Shown here: one piece after another, positions 25,965 to 33,429 of the stretch | Layout of the letters: each line of letters begins with the position of its first letter | Numbering within the stretch: the stretch's first letter is position 1 | Source of the DNA: Pseudooceanicola sp. HF7 | Lineage (GTDB): Bacteria; Pseudomonadota; Alphaproteobacteria; Rhodobacterales; Rhodobacteraceae | Assembly: GCF_011806405.1 (NCBI RefSeq) | Contig: NZ_JAATOW010000003.1 | Location: 1 to 64,000 of the forward strand | Length of the DNA stretch: 64,000 nucleotides | Reading direction: 5' to 3' | Position numbers and translations under genes: made by a program | Notes under the pieces: model-generated | Databases searched by the model: none | Told to the model about the DNA's origin: nothing | Seen by the model: the letters and a program-made list of their open reading frames with translations, nothing else

Positions 25965-27725
25965 TCAGTGTCGCGCCGGGTAGAGACGCTTGTTCGTTTC
26001 GTCGGCATAGCGCCGGAGGCAGTAGTGCTCGTTGAGCGTGCCGAGCACCTGCATATCGGCGCCCACCACGGCGAGCGTGTCGGCCTCGTGGCGGGCAAAG
26101 GCGTTGATCGCGTCGCGCACGGTTTGTTCGGGCCGCAGCCAGGCGGATGTGTACCTTGCGATGCTCTCCACATGTTCCTTGGGATCCTGCCCGTCCCAGT
26201 GCAGGTCGGTCATCTGGCACATGCCCACGTAGCGATCCGTCTGGTCCAGCAGCGGCACCGCCTTGGTCGATCCGAGCGGGAAGCGCCGCCGTACCTCTGC
26301 GATGGTCGCGGTCGCGGGCATCGTGTGCGGGGTGCGCCGCATCAGGCGACCGACCGAGAGATCGCGGATCCAGCCTACGTCGGTGGCCGAGCGGATGCTT
26401 TCCCCGCGCAGGTGGAAGCGCCATGTGGAGAAGCTGAAGCCGAAGACCTGCCGGACGATCGAGGTGGAGAGAAGTGCCGAGAAGAGCACCGCCAGCGCGA
26501 GCGGCAGGCTCTGGGTCATCTCAAGCGCGAGAAAGCTCATCGCCATCGGCGCGCCGATGATCGAGGTGGCAAGCGCGCACATGCCGACCACGGCAAAGAC
26601 CACGATGGGGATCTGCAGGCCGAAGGCCAGCATCCATCCGATGGCGAAGGCCTTGCCCAGGATCGCTCCGAGCAGCAGCGAGGCGAAGAAGAGGCCGCCG
26701 CGGAAACCCGAGCCGAGCGAGATGATCGACGCCACGATCTTCAGGCCGAAAAGCGCCAGCAGCGCCCAGACCGTCATGTCGGAGCCCAGCACGAGGGTCA
26801 TCGCGCCGTGCCCCGAGGACAGCACCTGCGGCGAGACCAGCGCGAGCGCCCCGACGGCGAGGCCTCCGATCATGGGTTGGGTCCAGCCGGGGATCGGGCT
26901 TTTACCGAAAAGCCGCTCCGTCATCGCGACCGATCGCATGATGACAATGCCGACGCCCGCGGCAAGCACCGCCAGAAGGGCGATGGGCAGATAGACCTCG
27001 GCCGGGATCTGACCAGCAAAGAAGAGGCTTGGGCCGTGGCTGTCGCTGATCAGTCTCGTCACGGCGGTCGCCGCGATAGACGCTGCCAGCACTGGCAGGA
27101 GGGCTGCCACGGTGTAGGTGGCCAGCACCAGTTCGAAGGCGTAGAACGCCCCGGCCAGCGGCGCGTCGAAGGCCGCTGCAATGGCACCGCCGGCGCCGGC
27201 GGCGACCAGCTGGCGCAGGTCCTCGCGCCGCAGGCGCAAGCGTTGCCCGAGCCAGGAGGCGCCGCCCGAGGCCACCTGCGTGTAGGCGGCCTCCATGCCG
27301 ACAGAGCCGCCGGAGCCGCTGGAAAGGACAGTCTGCGCGGTGATGTAGAGGCTGCCGGGGATCCCGATCTTTCCGCCGCCGACCGCGTTGGCCTCGATCG
27401 GGTCGGCGACACGGCGAAACCAACGCCGGCCGATCAGGTAGGTCAGGCCCACCAGCACCCCGCCCGCGACCGGCCCGGCAAAGGCGCGCAGGGGATCGAG
27501 CCCGGCCGCGCCGCTTACGGGATCTTCGGCCCCGAAGACCCAGAGCCCCATCAGGTGGATCACCTCCTGCATCCCGACCACCGCGAGGCCCGAAAAGAGC
27601 CCGACGATGGCCGCGAGTGCCGTAAAGGCGATTTCATTGCGCCGGATCAGCGTCCGAAGCCGGAAGGGCGCGAAGAACCGGCGCAGGGCCGACCGCCTGC
27701 GAAGGGGACGCAAGCGGGCGGCCAC
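25965..27725 (-). CDS. ClC-family chloride channel/antiporter with CBS domains
   Basis: A 586-residue membrane protein. The ClC core (about 20-440) includes SSGSGGSVGMEAAYTQ, which aligns with the GREGP filter region and keeps the gating Glu but lacks the usual G-P; AAAFDAPLAGAFYAFEL; and GSGFRGGLFFASLLLGA. The C-terminal about 125 residues form a pair of CBS domains (MPATATIAEVRRRFPL, and LRPEQTVRDAINAFARHEADTLAVVG). It moves chloride, possibly coupled to protons. Its place in an amino-acid uptake operon recalls acid-resistance or charge-balancing ClC proteins; that role is inferred. Confidence 0.88.
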   Translation of the reverse strand: MAARLRPLRRRSALRRFFAPFRLRTLIRRNEIAFTALAAIVGLFSGLAVVGMQEVIHLMGLWVFGAEDPVSGAAGLDPLRAFAGPVAGGVLVGLTYLIGRRWFRRVADPIEANAVGGGKIGIPGSLYITAQTVLSSGSGGSVGMEAAYTQVASGGASWLGQRLRLRREDLRQLVAAGAGGAIAAAFDAPLAGAFYAFELVLATYTVAALLPVLAASIAATAVTRLISDSHGPSLFFAGQIPAEVYLPIALLAVLAAGVGIVIMRSVAMTERLFGKSPIPGWTQPMIGGLAVGALALVSPQVLSSGHGAMTLVLGSDMTVWALLALFGLKIVASIISLGSGFRGGLFFASLLLGAILGKAFAIGWMLAFGLQIPIVVFAVVGMCALATSIIGAPMAMSFLALEMTQSLPLALAVLFSALLSTSIVRQVFGFSFSTWRFHLRGESIRSATDVGWIRDLSVGRLMRRTPHTMPATATIAEVRRRFPLGSTKAVPLLDQTDRYVGMCQMTDLHWDGQDPKEHVESIARYTSAWLRPEQTVRDAINAFARHEADTLAVVGADMQVLGTLNEHYCLRRYADETNKRLYPARH

Positions 27726-27728
27726 CGA

Positions 27729-28643
27729 TCAGCTCTGGATATAGGCTTGGTAGAGGTCGTTCAGCTTGGCCGTCATCGGGCCGGGTTTGCCCGTTCCGAT
27801 GGGACGGCCATCAATGGTGGCCACCGGGGTGATGCCGCCGAGCGTACCGGTGCAGAAGGCCTCGTCCGCAGAGTAGACCTCTGCGAGGGTGTAGGGCGCT
27901 TCACGAACGGTGAAGCCCGCATCCTTCCAGACCTTGATGGCCTTCTTGCGGGTGATGCCGTTGAAACAGGTCAAACCATCGGAGGTCCAGAGTTCTTCGC
28001 CGCGAATGATGAAGAAGTTCGTCGAGTTGCAGGAAGCAACGAAACCGCGGTCGTCCAGCATCAGCGCCTCATCCGCGCCCATGTTGATCGCCTGGATCAG
28101 CGCCTGGATGAAATTGAGCCGGCTGTGCGAGTTCAGGCGCAGGTCGAAGACGTCCGGGGTCGAGCAGCGGATGGTGGAGGTCATCAGCTTGAGGCCCTTG
28201 GCCTTCAGCTCTGGGTTGGGCTGCTTCCATTCCGCGACGATGACGATGGTAGCGCCGCCGACGATGAAACGCGGGTCCTGGTTCGGGGTCGACTTGCGCC
28301 CGCGCGAGATCATCATGCGGATGTGGACGCCATCTTCCATCTTGTTGTGGCGCAGGCATTTCCAGATTTCCTCGACCAGGCCGGCCTTGTCGAAGCCGAT
28401 GTCGAGCTGGATGGTGCGTGCGCCTTCGAAGATGCGGTCGATGTGCTCGTCGATGGCAAGAAGCTTGCCGTTGATCAGGCGAATGCCTTCCCAGACGCCG
28501 TCGCCAAGCACGAAGCCCGCGTCGAAGATCGAGACCTTGGCCTCGTCCCGGCTGAAGAATTCACCGTTCACGTAGATATCCACGCCATCGTTGCGCGGGT
28601 CTTTCACGTAGCTCTGGGAAGAGGAGCTGCTGAGGGGTGTCAT
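27729..28643 (-). CDS. class IV aminotransferase-like protein lacking the expected PLP lysine
   Basis: A 304-residue fold-type IV protein related to branched-chain and D-amino-acid aminotransferases: GDGVWEGIRLINGK, the NxxxFI segment, MGADEALMLDDRGFVASCNSTNFFI and GTLGGITPVATIDGR. By manual alignment the catalytic Lys (three residues before the conserved Asn in K-S-L-N) is Ser174 in HSRLN, and the Glu that contacts the PLP ring nitrogen is Ser204 in VASCNS. It may thus be a non-transaminating relative, or use another residue. It sits between the amino-acid ATPase and the ClC gene in one operon. Confidence 0.8.
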   Translation of the reverse strand: MTPLSSSSSQSYVKDPRNDGVDIYVNGEFFSRDEAKVSIFDAGFVLGDGVWEGIRLINGKLLAIDEHIDRIFEGARTIQLDIGFDKAGLVEEIWKCLRHNKMEDGVHIRMMISRGRKSTPNQDPRFIVGGATIVIVAEWKQPNPELKAKGLKLMTSTIRCSTPDVFDLRLNSHSRLNFIQALIQAINMGADEALMLDDRGFVASCNSTNFFIIRGEELWTSDGLTCFNGITRKKAIKVWKDAGFTVREAPYTLAEVYSADEAFCTGTLGGITPVATIDGRPIGTGKPGPMTAKLNDLYQAYIQS

Positions 28644-28668
28644 GGTCTTACCTTGATGTCAGGGGTGT

Positions 28669-29442
28669 TCAGAATGCGAATTCGCCGAAGCGGCGCAGGA
28701 AGTCCTGGGTGCGCGCCTGCTTGGGGTGCTTGAGGACCTCGTCCGGGGTGCCGACCTCGTGGAAGACGCCGTCGGCGAGGAAGATCACCTTGGTGGCGAA
28801 GTGATAGGCGAAGCCGAGCTCATGGGTGACGAGGAGCATGGTGCGCCCCTCTTCGGCCAGCTGCTTGATGACGCGCAGCACCTCGCCCACCAGTTCGGGG
28901 TCGAGCGAGGAGGTCGGCTCGTCGAAGAGCAGGATTTCGGGCTGCATGGACAGGGCGCGGGCGATGGCGACGCGCTGCTGCTGACCGCCGGACAAGCGCC
29001 CGGGCCAGGCGTCGTGCTTTTCCGACAGGCCAACCTTGGCCAACTCGGCCTCGGCGATCCGGCGCGCCTCGGGCTTGGATTTGCCCTTCACGGTCACCAG
29101 CCCCTCCATGACGTTGTCGAGAACGCTCATGTGGGGGAAAAGGTTGAACTGCTGGAACACCATGCCAAGACGCTCGCGCACCTGGCACAGCTGCTTTTCG
29201 GGGTAGGTGACGGTGCCTTTCTTCTCGACGCCGATGCGGGTGCCGTCGAGCCAGATTTCGCCATCGCTCAGCGTTTCCATGAAGTTCATGCAGCGCAGGA
29301 AGGTGGATTTGCCGGAGCCAGAGCCGCCGATGATCGCGATGCGCTCGCCCGGCTCGACGGTGAAATCGATGCCCTTGAGCACGTGGTGATCGCCGAACCG
29401 CTTATGCAGGCCCTTTACTTCCAGAATGGGGTTGCCGGTCAT
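28669..29442 (-). CDS. polar amino-acid ABC transporter ATPase (GlnQ/HisP-like)
   Basis: A 257-residue ATPase with Walker A GGSGSGKST, the polar-amino-acid signature GMVFQQFNLFPHMSVLDNV around the Q-loop, LSGGQQQR and ILLFDEPTSSLDPELVGEV. It energises the two permeases upstream in the minus-strand operon. Confidence 0.92.
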   Translation of the reverse strand: MTGNPILEVKGLHKRFGDHHVLKGIDFTVEPGERIAIIGGSGSGKSTFLRCMNFMETLSDGEIWLDGTRIGVEKKGTVTYPEKQLCQVRERLGMVFQQFNLFPHMSVLDNVMEGLVTVKGKSKPEARRIAEAELAKVGLSEKHDAWPGRLSGGQQQRVAIARALSMQPEILLFDEPTSSLDPELVGEVLRVIKQLAEEGRTMLLVTHELGFAYHFATKVIFLADGVFHEVGTPDEVLKHPKQARTQDFLRRFGEFAF

Positions 29443-29459
29443 GAGAGTTCCTTTCCGGG

Positions 29460-30161
29460 TCAGTTGGACCGCGCCAGATGCTTTTCGAGGCGCCCCGCCA
29501 GGAAGGTGCCGGGGTAGATCAGGACGAAGTAGATGAAGGCCACCGCCGTGAGGATCTCGAACGGTCGGTAGTATGTCGAGGACAGCAGGCGGCCCTGGTA
29601 CATCAGTTCGTGCACCGAGATCACCGAGGCGAGAGAGGACATCTTGGCCACCTCGATCGTGCGGTTGGTGAAGGCGGGCAGCATGCGCTTGACCACCTGC
29701 GGGAGGATCACCCGGCGCATGGCCTGGCCGCGTGTCATGCCGATGGCAAGCGCGCCCTCAAGCTGGCCGCGGTGGATCGACTTGATGCCGCCACGGAAGA
29801 TCTCAGAGGCATAGGCGGAGGTGTTCAGGGTCAGCCCCATCAGGGCGGCTGCGAAGGGGCTGAGCTGGACGCCGACCAGGATCGGGAAGGCGTAGTAGAA
29901 CCAGATCAGCTGGATCAGCACCGGCGTGTCGCGAAACAGCTCGACATAGACAAGGCTGGTTCCGCGGATCCAGACGCTGCGCGCCAGCCGCGCCTGTGCC
30001 AGCAGGAAGCCACCTGCAAGGCCAATGACGATGGAGGGGATCCAGATCTGGATGGTGACCCAGAGGCCGCGCAGCAGGACGATCCAGTTGTCGGTGACGA
30101 TGCTGAAGTCGGTGACGATGCTGAAGTCGGGGACGATGCTGAAGTCGGGGACGTAATTCAT
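29460..30161 (-). CDS. polar amino-acid ABC transporter permease (HisM-like) with N-terminal 6-residue repeats
   Basis: A 233-residue His/Glu/Gln/Arg/opine-family permease with the EAA-type loop AIGMTRGQAMRRVILPQ and about five TM helices. The first 24 residues are unusual: the hexapeptide VPDFSI appears twice, then VTDFSI and VTDNWI, encoded by an 18-base tandem repeat (30091-30153). The repeats precede the first TM segment, so copy-number change would alter only the N-terminal tail. Alternative starts would be needed if the tail were not translated, but none has a better ribosome site. Confidence 0.85.
   Translation of the reverse strand: MNYVPDFSIVPDFSIVTDFSIVTDNWIVLLRGLWVTIQIWIPSIVIGLAGGFLLAQARLARSVWIRGTSLVYVELFRDTPVLIQLIWFYYAFPILVGVQLSPFAAALMGLTLNTSAYASEIFRGGIKSIHRGQLEGALAIGMTRGQAMRRVILPQVVKRMLPAFTNRTIEVAKMSSLASVISVHELMYQGRLLSSTYYRPFEILTAVAFIYFVLIYPGTFLAGRLEKHLARSN
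30091..30153. repeat. 18-bp tandem repeat in the HisM-like gene
   Basis: Three consecutive 18-base units (TCGGTGACGATGCTGAAG twice, then one copy with a single T-to-G change), followed by 9 bases of a fourth. Being a multiple of three, slippage would add or remove VPDFSI-like hexapeptides without breaking the frame. Confidence 0.9.
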
Positions 30162-30171
30162 CGGGGCACCC

Positions 30172-30837
30172 TCACTGGTAGGCCGTCAGCCGAGCTTCGG
30201 CGAGACGGGCAAGCTGGCTGGCCGTGACCAGCAGCACGAGGTACATCAGCGCGATGGTCGTGTAGACCTCGAGCGGGCGGAAGGTCTCTGCGTTCACCAT
30301 CATCGCCTGGTAGAGCAGGTCTGCGTAGGCGAGCGTTGAGGCCAGGGCGGTGGTCTTCAGCAGCTCGAAGCTGCGTTCGATGAAGGGCGGCACCATGCGG
30401 GCGATGGCCTGCGGCACGATCACCCGGCGCATCAGCGCGGAATGGGTCATGCCAAGCGCCCGCCCGCCTTCCCACTGGCCGCGTTCGATCGAGACGATGC
30501 CGCCCCGGAAGACCTCGGCGTAGAAGGCGCCGGATTGGGTCGACAGCGCCAGAACTGCCGCGACATAGGGATCGAGGCTGATCGCCAGCATCACCGGCAG
30601 GGCGTAGAAGAACCAGAAGAAGTGAACAATGGGCGGCGTGTTGCGGTAGAACTCGATGAACACCAGCGCCGGAATGTTGAGCCACCTGCGCGTGGAGAGG
30701 CGCATTATCGCGAGGACCAGCCCCACGAGAACGCCCAGGACGATCGAGACGGCAGCGATCTTGACGGTGTTGAGCAGCCCCAGTGCGAGCATGTCGAAAC
30801 GCTCCAGCACAGGGCCGAAGTCCCAGGAATAGTCCAT
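30172..30837 (-). CDS. polar amino-acid ABC transporter permease (HisQ-like)
   Basis: A 221-residue permease with GLLNTVKIAAVSIVLGVLVGL at the N-terminus and the docking loop ALGMTHSALMRRVIVPQAIARMVPPF. It pairs with the next permease; the gap is 10 bases. A strong hairpin separates it from the binding-protein gene upstream. Confidence 0.92.
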   Translation of the reverse strand: MDYSWDFGPVLERFDMLALGLLNTVKIAAVSIVLGVLVGLVLAIMRLSTRRWLNIPALVFIEFYRNTPPIVHFFWFFYALPVMLAISLDPYVAAVLALSTQSGAFYAEVFRGGIVSIERGQWEGGRALGMTHSALMRRVIVPQAIARMVPPFIERSFELLKTTALASTLAYADLLYQAMMVNAETFRPLEVYTTIALMYLVLLVTASQLARLAEARLTAYQ

Positions 30838-30865
30838 GTGACGGCTTTCGTTAGGTCGGAGGGGT

Positions 30866-30896
30866 CGCGGACCCGCCGGGGAGGAGCGGGTCCGCG
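30866..30896 (-). terminator. perfect 11-bp hairpin after the amino-acid binding protein (attenuator)
   Basis: CGCGGACCCGC and GCGGGTCCGCG pair perfectly around a 9-base loop between the binding-protein stop (30904) and the HisQ-like start (30837). No T-run follows in the minus direction. Probably it raises binding-protein output relative to the permease genes. Confidence 0.65.
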
Positions 30897-30903
30897 CGGG
30901 GCC

Positions 30904-31725
30904 TTACCAGTCTTCCTTGACCAGGCCGGGGATGCCGCTGGGGTCAATGTCCTTGCTGGTAAGGTAGGCGCCGAAAAGCTCATCCGGCACGCCGGCGGCG
31001 TAGAGGTCGGCAAAGGTGGTGTTCACCCAGTCGAGGAACTCGGTCCCGTCTTCCTGGCGCATGCCCGCCGAGGTCGCCACCGGGTTGACCGGCTCTGGCA
31101 GAAGCACTTCGCCCATCTTGAGACGCGAGTACTGCACGACAAGCGCTGGGTGGAACTGAACCACCGCGTCGATGCGGCCGGCGGCGAAGGCGGCGATGGC
31201 CTCGTCATTGGAGGAGAAGCGGTTGATATGCGCTTCATTCATCATCTCGGTCACGTTGCGGTCGAGCGAGGTGCCGAGCGTGACGCCAATGCGGGTTTCG
31301 GGGGTGTCGAGGTCATCCCAGGTCTTCGCCTCTGAACCCTCTTTCACCAGTGCGCCCATGGCGTAGTAGAACAGGGGGTTTTCCGGGAAGGAGAGCGCCT
31401 TCTTGCGCTCTTCAGTGGGATCGAGCACGAACATGATGTCGAACTGGTTGGCCTGCAGGCCGGCCACGGCATTGGCCCAGGAGGTTTCGACCGGGACCAT
31501 CTCAACGCCAAGTTCGTCGGCCATGCGCTGGCCCATGGCGACACCGACGCCGGTCCATTCTTCGGACATCGGGTCCTTGTAGAACCAAGGCTCTGCCGAG
31601 GCGACGCCGATGCGCAGCTCGCCGTTTTCCTTGACCTGGGCCATGGTGCCGCCGTCCTGGGCCTGGGCCATCGGCGCGAATGCCATCGCGGCCGTGGCGG
31701 CGAGAATGAGGGAACGTCTTTTCAT
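30904..31725 (-). CDS. polar amino-acid ABC transporter, periplasmic binding protein (family 3)
   Basis: A 273-residue SBP_bac_3 protein with signal peptide (MKRRSLILAATAAMAFAPMAQA, cleavage near 22), then the family opening LRIGVASAEPWFYKDP and the lobe motif GIGVAMGQRMADELGVEMVPV-like. An Arg/Asp pair for the ligand alpha-carboxylate and amine is plausible, but I have not positioned it. The start overlaps the stop of the GntR gene (ATGA at 31722), so regulator and transporter are one transcript. Confidence 0.9.
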   Translation of the reverse strand: MKRRSLILAATAAMAFAPMAQAQDGGTMAQVKENGELRIGVASAEPWFYKDPMSEEWTGVGVAMGQRMADELGVEMVPVETSWANAVAGLQANQFDIMFVLDPTEERKKALSFPENPLFYYAMGALVKEGSEAKTWDDLDTPETRIGVTLGTSLDRNVTEMMNEAHINRFSSNDEAIAAFAAGRIDAVVQFHPALVVQYSRLKMGEVLLPEPVNPVATSAGMRQEDGTEFLDWVNTTFADLYAAGVPDELFGAYLTSKDIDPSGIPGLVKEDW

Positions 31726-32414
31726 TTCTTTCTCCTGTTGGAACCGGCCTTCTGCCCCTCGACCGAGGAGACGAAGGCCATGGTCTTGTCGAGCCCGCGG
31801 CTCATGTGGTCGCGGATCTCGTCCTTCATCCGCTCGCGGCTGTCTCCCAGTGCGAGGCGGACGTAGTCATCGTGGCTTTCCCGCTTTGGGCCGGTGATGC
31901 CGTGGGCGCGGTGGTGCGCCGCCCAATAGAGCTGAAGCCGGGCGCGTATGCCGCTCCAGCTCGACAGCAGAATGCTATTGCCGCAGGTCTCGTAGACGAG
32001 GCCATGCAGATCGAGCTCTGCGTCGATGGAGCGGATGTCGTCGCCGTCGTCGATCGCCTCGAGCAGGGCGGCGTGTCGCTGTGTGAGCGCCGTGCGGAAG
32101 GCTTCATCGCGGCGCTCCCAGATCTGCTCGAAGGCGAAGATCTCAAGGCAGATGCGCATGGAATAGATGTCGTCGATATCCGCCGAGGTCAGCTGCAGGA
32201 CCCGCGTGCCGGTGTAGGGGACGGTGACCAGCAGGCCTTCGTCCATGAGGTGGCGCATCGCCTCGCGCATGGGTCCCCTGCTGACGCCGAAGCGGACGGC
32301 GAGGGCGGTTTCGGTCACCGCCTCGCCCGGCTGGAACTCGCCTGACAGGATCGCGGCGCGCAGCAGACTGCCAAGCTGGGCGCCCATGGTTTCTCGCTTG
32401 ATCATGCCAGTCAT
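31722..32414 (-). CDS. GntR-family (FadR/FCD type) regulator
   Basis: A 230-residue regulator. I choose ATG 32414, since AAAGAG lies upstream and the longer frame from 32468 would swallow the operator at 32444-32457. The N-terminal winged helix (about 10-75) has ILSGEFQPGEAVTETALAVRFGVSRGPMREAMRHL, and the C-terminal FCD effector domain (about 90-220) carries metal-site histidines. It heads the amino-acid uptake operon and probably represses it through the two TTGTCTACAA sites upstream. Confidence 0.88.
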   Translation of the reverse strand: MTGMIKRETMGAQLGSLLRAAILSGEFQPGEAVTETALAVRFGVSRGPMREAMRHLMDEGLLVTVPYTGTRVLQLTSADIDDIYSMRICLEIFAFEQIWERRDEAFRTALTQRHAALLEAIDDGDDIRSIDAELDLHGLVYETCGNSILLSSWSGIRARLQLYWAAHHRAHGITGPKRESHDDYVRLALGDSRERMKDEIRDHMSRGLDKTMAFVSSVEGQKAGSNRRKK

Positions 32415-32443
32415 CGGAAGCTCTTTCGGTGATTCATGATGTA

Positions 32444-32457
32444 GATTGTCTACAATC
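32444..32457. promoter_or_regulatory. GntR operator 1 for the amino-acid operon
   Basis: GATTGTCTACAATC: half-sites GATTGT and ACAATC around CT, a perfect fit to the TNGTNNACNA-type core recognised by FadR-group GntR proteins. It lies 30-43 bases before the GntR start. Confidence 0.7.
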
Positions 32458-32489
32458 ACCGAGGGCATAGCAAAAATGGTTTTATTGAA

Positions 32490-32503
32490 GATTGTCTACA
32501 AAG
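32490..32503. promoter_or_regulatory. GntR operator 2 for the amino-acid operon
   Basis: GATTGTCTACAAAG repeats the first 12 bases of operator 1 exactly, 46 bp away (a bit over four helical turns). Two co-oriented copies suggest cooperative or looping repression. Confidence 0.65.
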
Positions 32504-32809
32504 TTACGGAAATCTTATGGATGCATAGATTTTGGGCGGCTTTTGCGCTGTTTTGCGGCTTGTACGTGCTCGAGTGCGCGAAACCTCCACGTGGGAGGCG
32601 TGGTGGCGGGTGCGGAGTGGCTTCACTGGTGGGGGAAGGCGGCGCGGTTGGGGCATTGCAGCGGGTCGCTGTCAAAACCGCCCGCGTTCCCAAATGACGC
32701 TTCCGTCTTCGCCTTGTCTAGCCTCTGTTCTGTGAGCGGCACAGCTGATGGCCCACCGCCAGTCGCCTAAGGATGGGCGAGGCCTTTGCCCGGATCGGCA
32801 CAAAGGAGA
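32504..32809. other. intergenic region, no supportable gene
   Basis: About 300 bases between the GntR promoter and the MarR stop. Several short frames exist, but none has a ribosome site, family resemblance or plausible composition. It presumably holds the 3' end of the MarR transcript and the promoter of the GntR operon. Confidence 0.5.
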
Positions 32810-33289
32810 TCAGCCGCGCAGGTTCTCGATGACCTGACCCAGCATGTCGAGCAGCCGTTCGCGATCTTCCGGGGAAATCCCCCGGGTCAGGCTGTCCTCA
32901 TGGTCCAGCGCTTCGCGGCTGAGTTCGGCAACCACCTCTTCGCCATGGTCGGTCAGCCAGACCCCCTTCGCGCGGCGGTCTTCGGGCACGGGGCGACGTT
33001 CTAGAATGCCGTCCTTTTCCAGGCGGTCGAGAATCGTCACCAGGCTGGATTTTTGCAGGCCGACCGCCTCGGCCAGGCGGTTCTGCGGTTGGCCGGGGTT
33101 GGCGGCGACAATGCCTAGAAGGCCCAGGTATCTTGGCGTCGCGCCATGATCCGTGATCCGTTCCTCGAAGTTCCGATAGGCGAGGATCTGCGCCAGGCGC
33201 AGCCGATAGCCAAGGGACCTGTCGAAGTCGCCGCCGCGCAGGATGCCCGTCTCCGTCTCGTCAGCAATTGCGCGCGTGTCTTCGGTCAT
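32810..33289 (-). CDS. MarR-family transcriptional regulator
   Basis: A 159-residue winged-helix protein with the MarR core: GLLGIVAANPGQPQNRLAEAVGLQKSSLVTILDRLEKDGILERRPVPEDRRAKGVWLTDHG (beta-wing with the D-x-R motif). It is divergent from the CoA-ligase operon, with a dyad operator in between. MarR proteins in hydroxycinnamate and other aromatic-acid loci (HcaR/FerC type) respond to acyl-CoA intermediates, and a similar mode is likely here; that is inference. Confidence 0.9.
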   Translation of the reverse strand: MTEDTRAIADETETGILRGGDFDRSLGYRLRLAQILAYRNFEERITDHGATPRYLGLLGIVAANPGQPQNRLAEAVGLQKSSLVTILDRLEKDGILERRPVPEDRRAKGVWLTDHGEEVVAELSREALDHEDSLTRGISPEDRERLLDMLGQVIENLRG

Positions 33290-33327
33290 CCTGCAGATTC
33301 CTTTCGTTGACAGGTCCAGATTCGGGA

Positions 33328-33351
33328 ATATAGTACGAAATCGAACGATAT
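33328..33351. promoter_or_regulatory. MarR dyad operator
   Basis: ATATAGTACG and CGAACGATAT flank AAAT; the two 10-base arms match as inverted repeats at 8 of 10 positions. It lies in the divergent region, about 40 bases before the MarR start and 80 before the CoA-ligase start. A second pair, TATAGT (33329) and ACTATA (33360), overlaps it. Confidence 0.6.
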
Positions 33352-33429
33352 GATGGCGAACTATACGACAGCCACCTTATTGTGCCCCGAAGGAGGAAGC
33401 GGGGCAAGAACACAAGGGAGGAGGGCGCG

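Noticed and set aside
25968-28733. 921-codon plus-strand open frame
   Set aside because: Antisense to the ClC and aminotransferase-like genes; Arg/His/Gln-rich with no recognisable domain.
32446-32770. short plus-strand frames between the GntR and MarR genes
   Set aside because: They start inside the operator region, lack a ribosome site and have Trp/Arg/Cys-rich composition.
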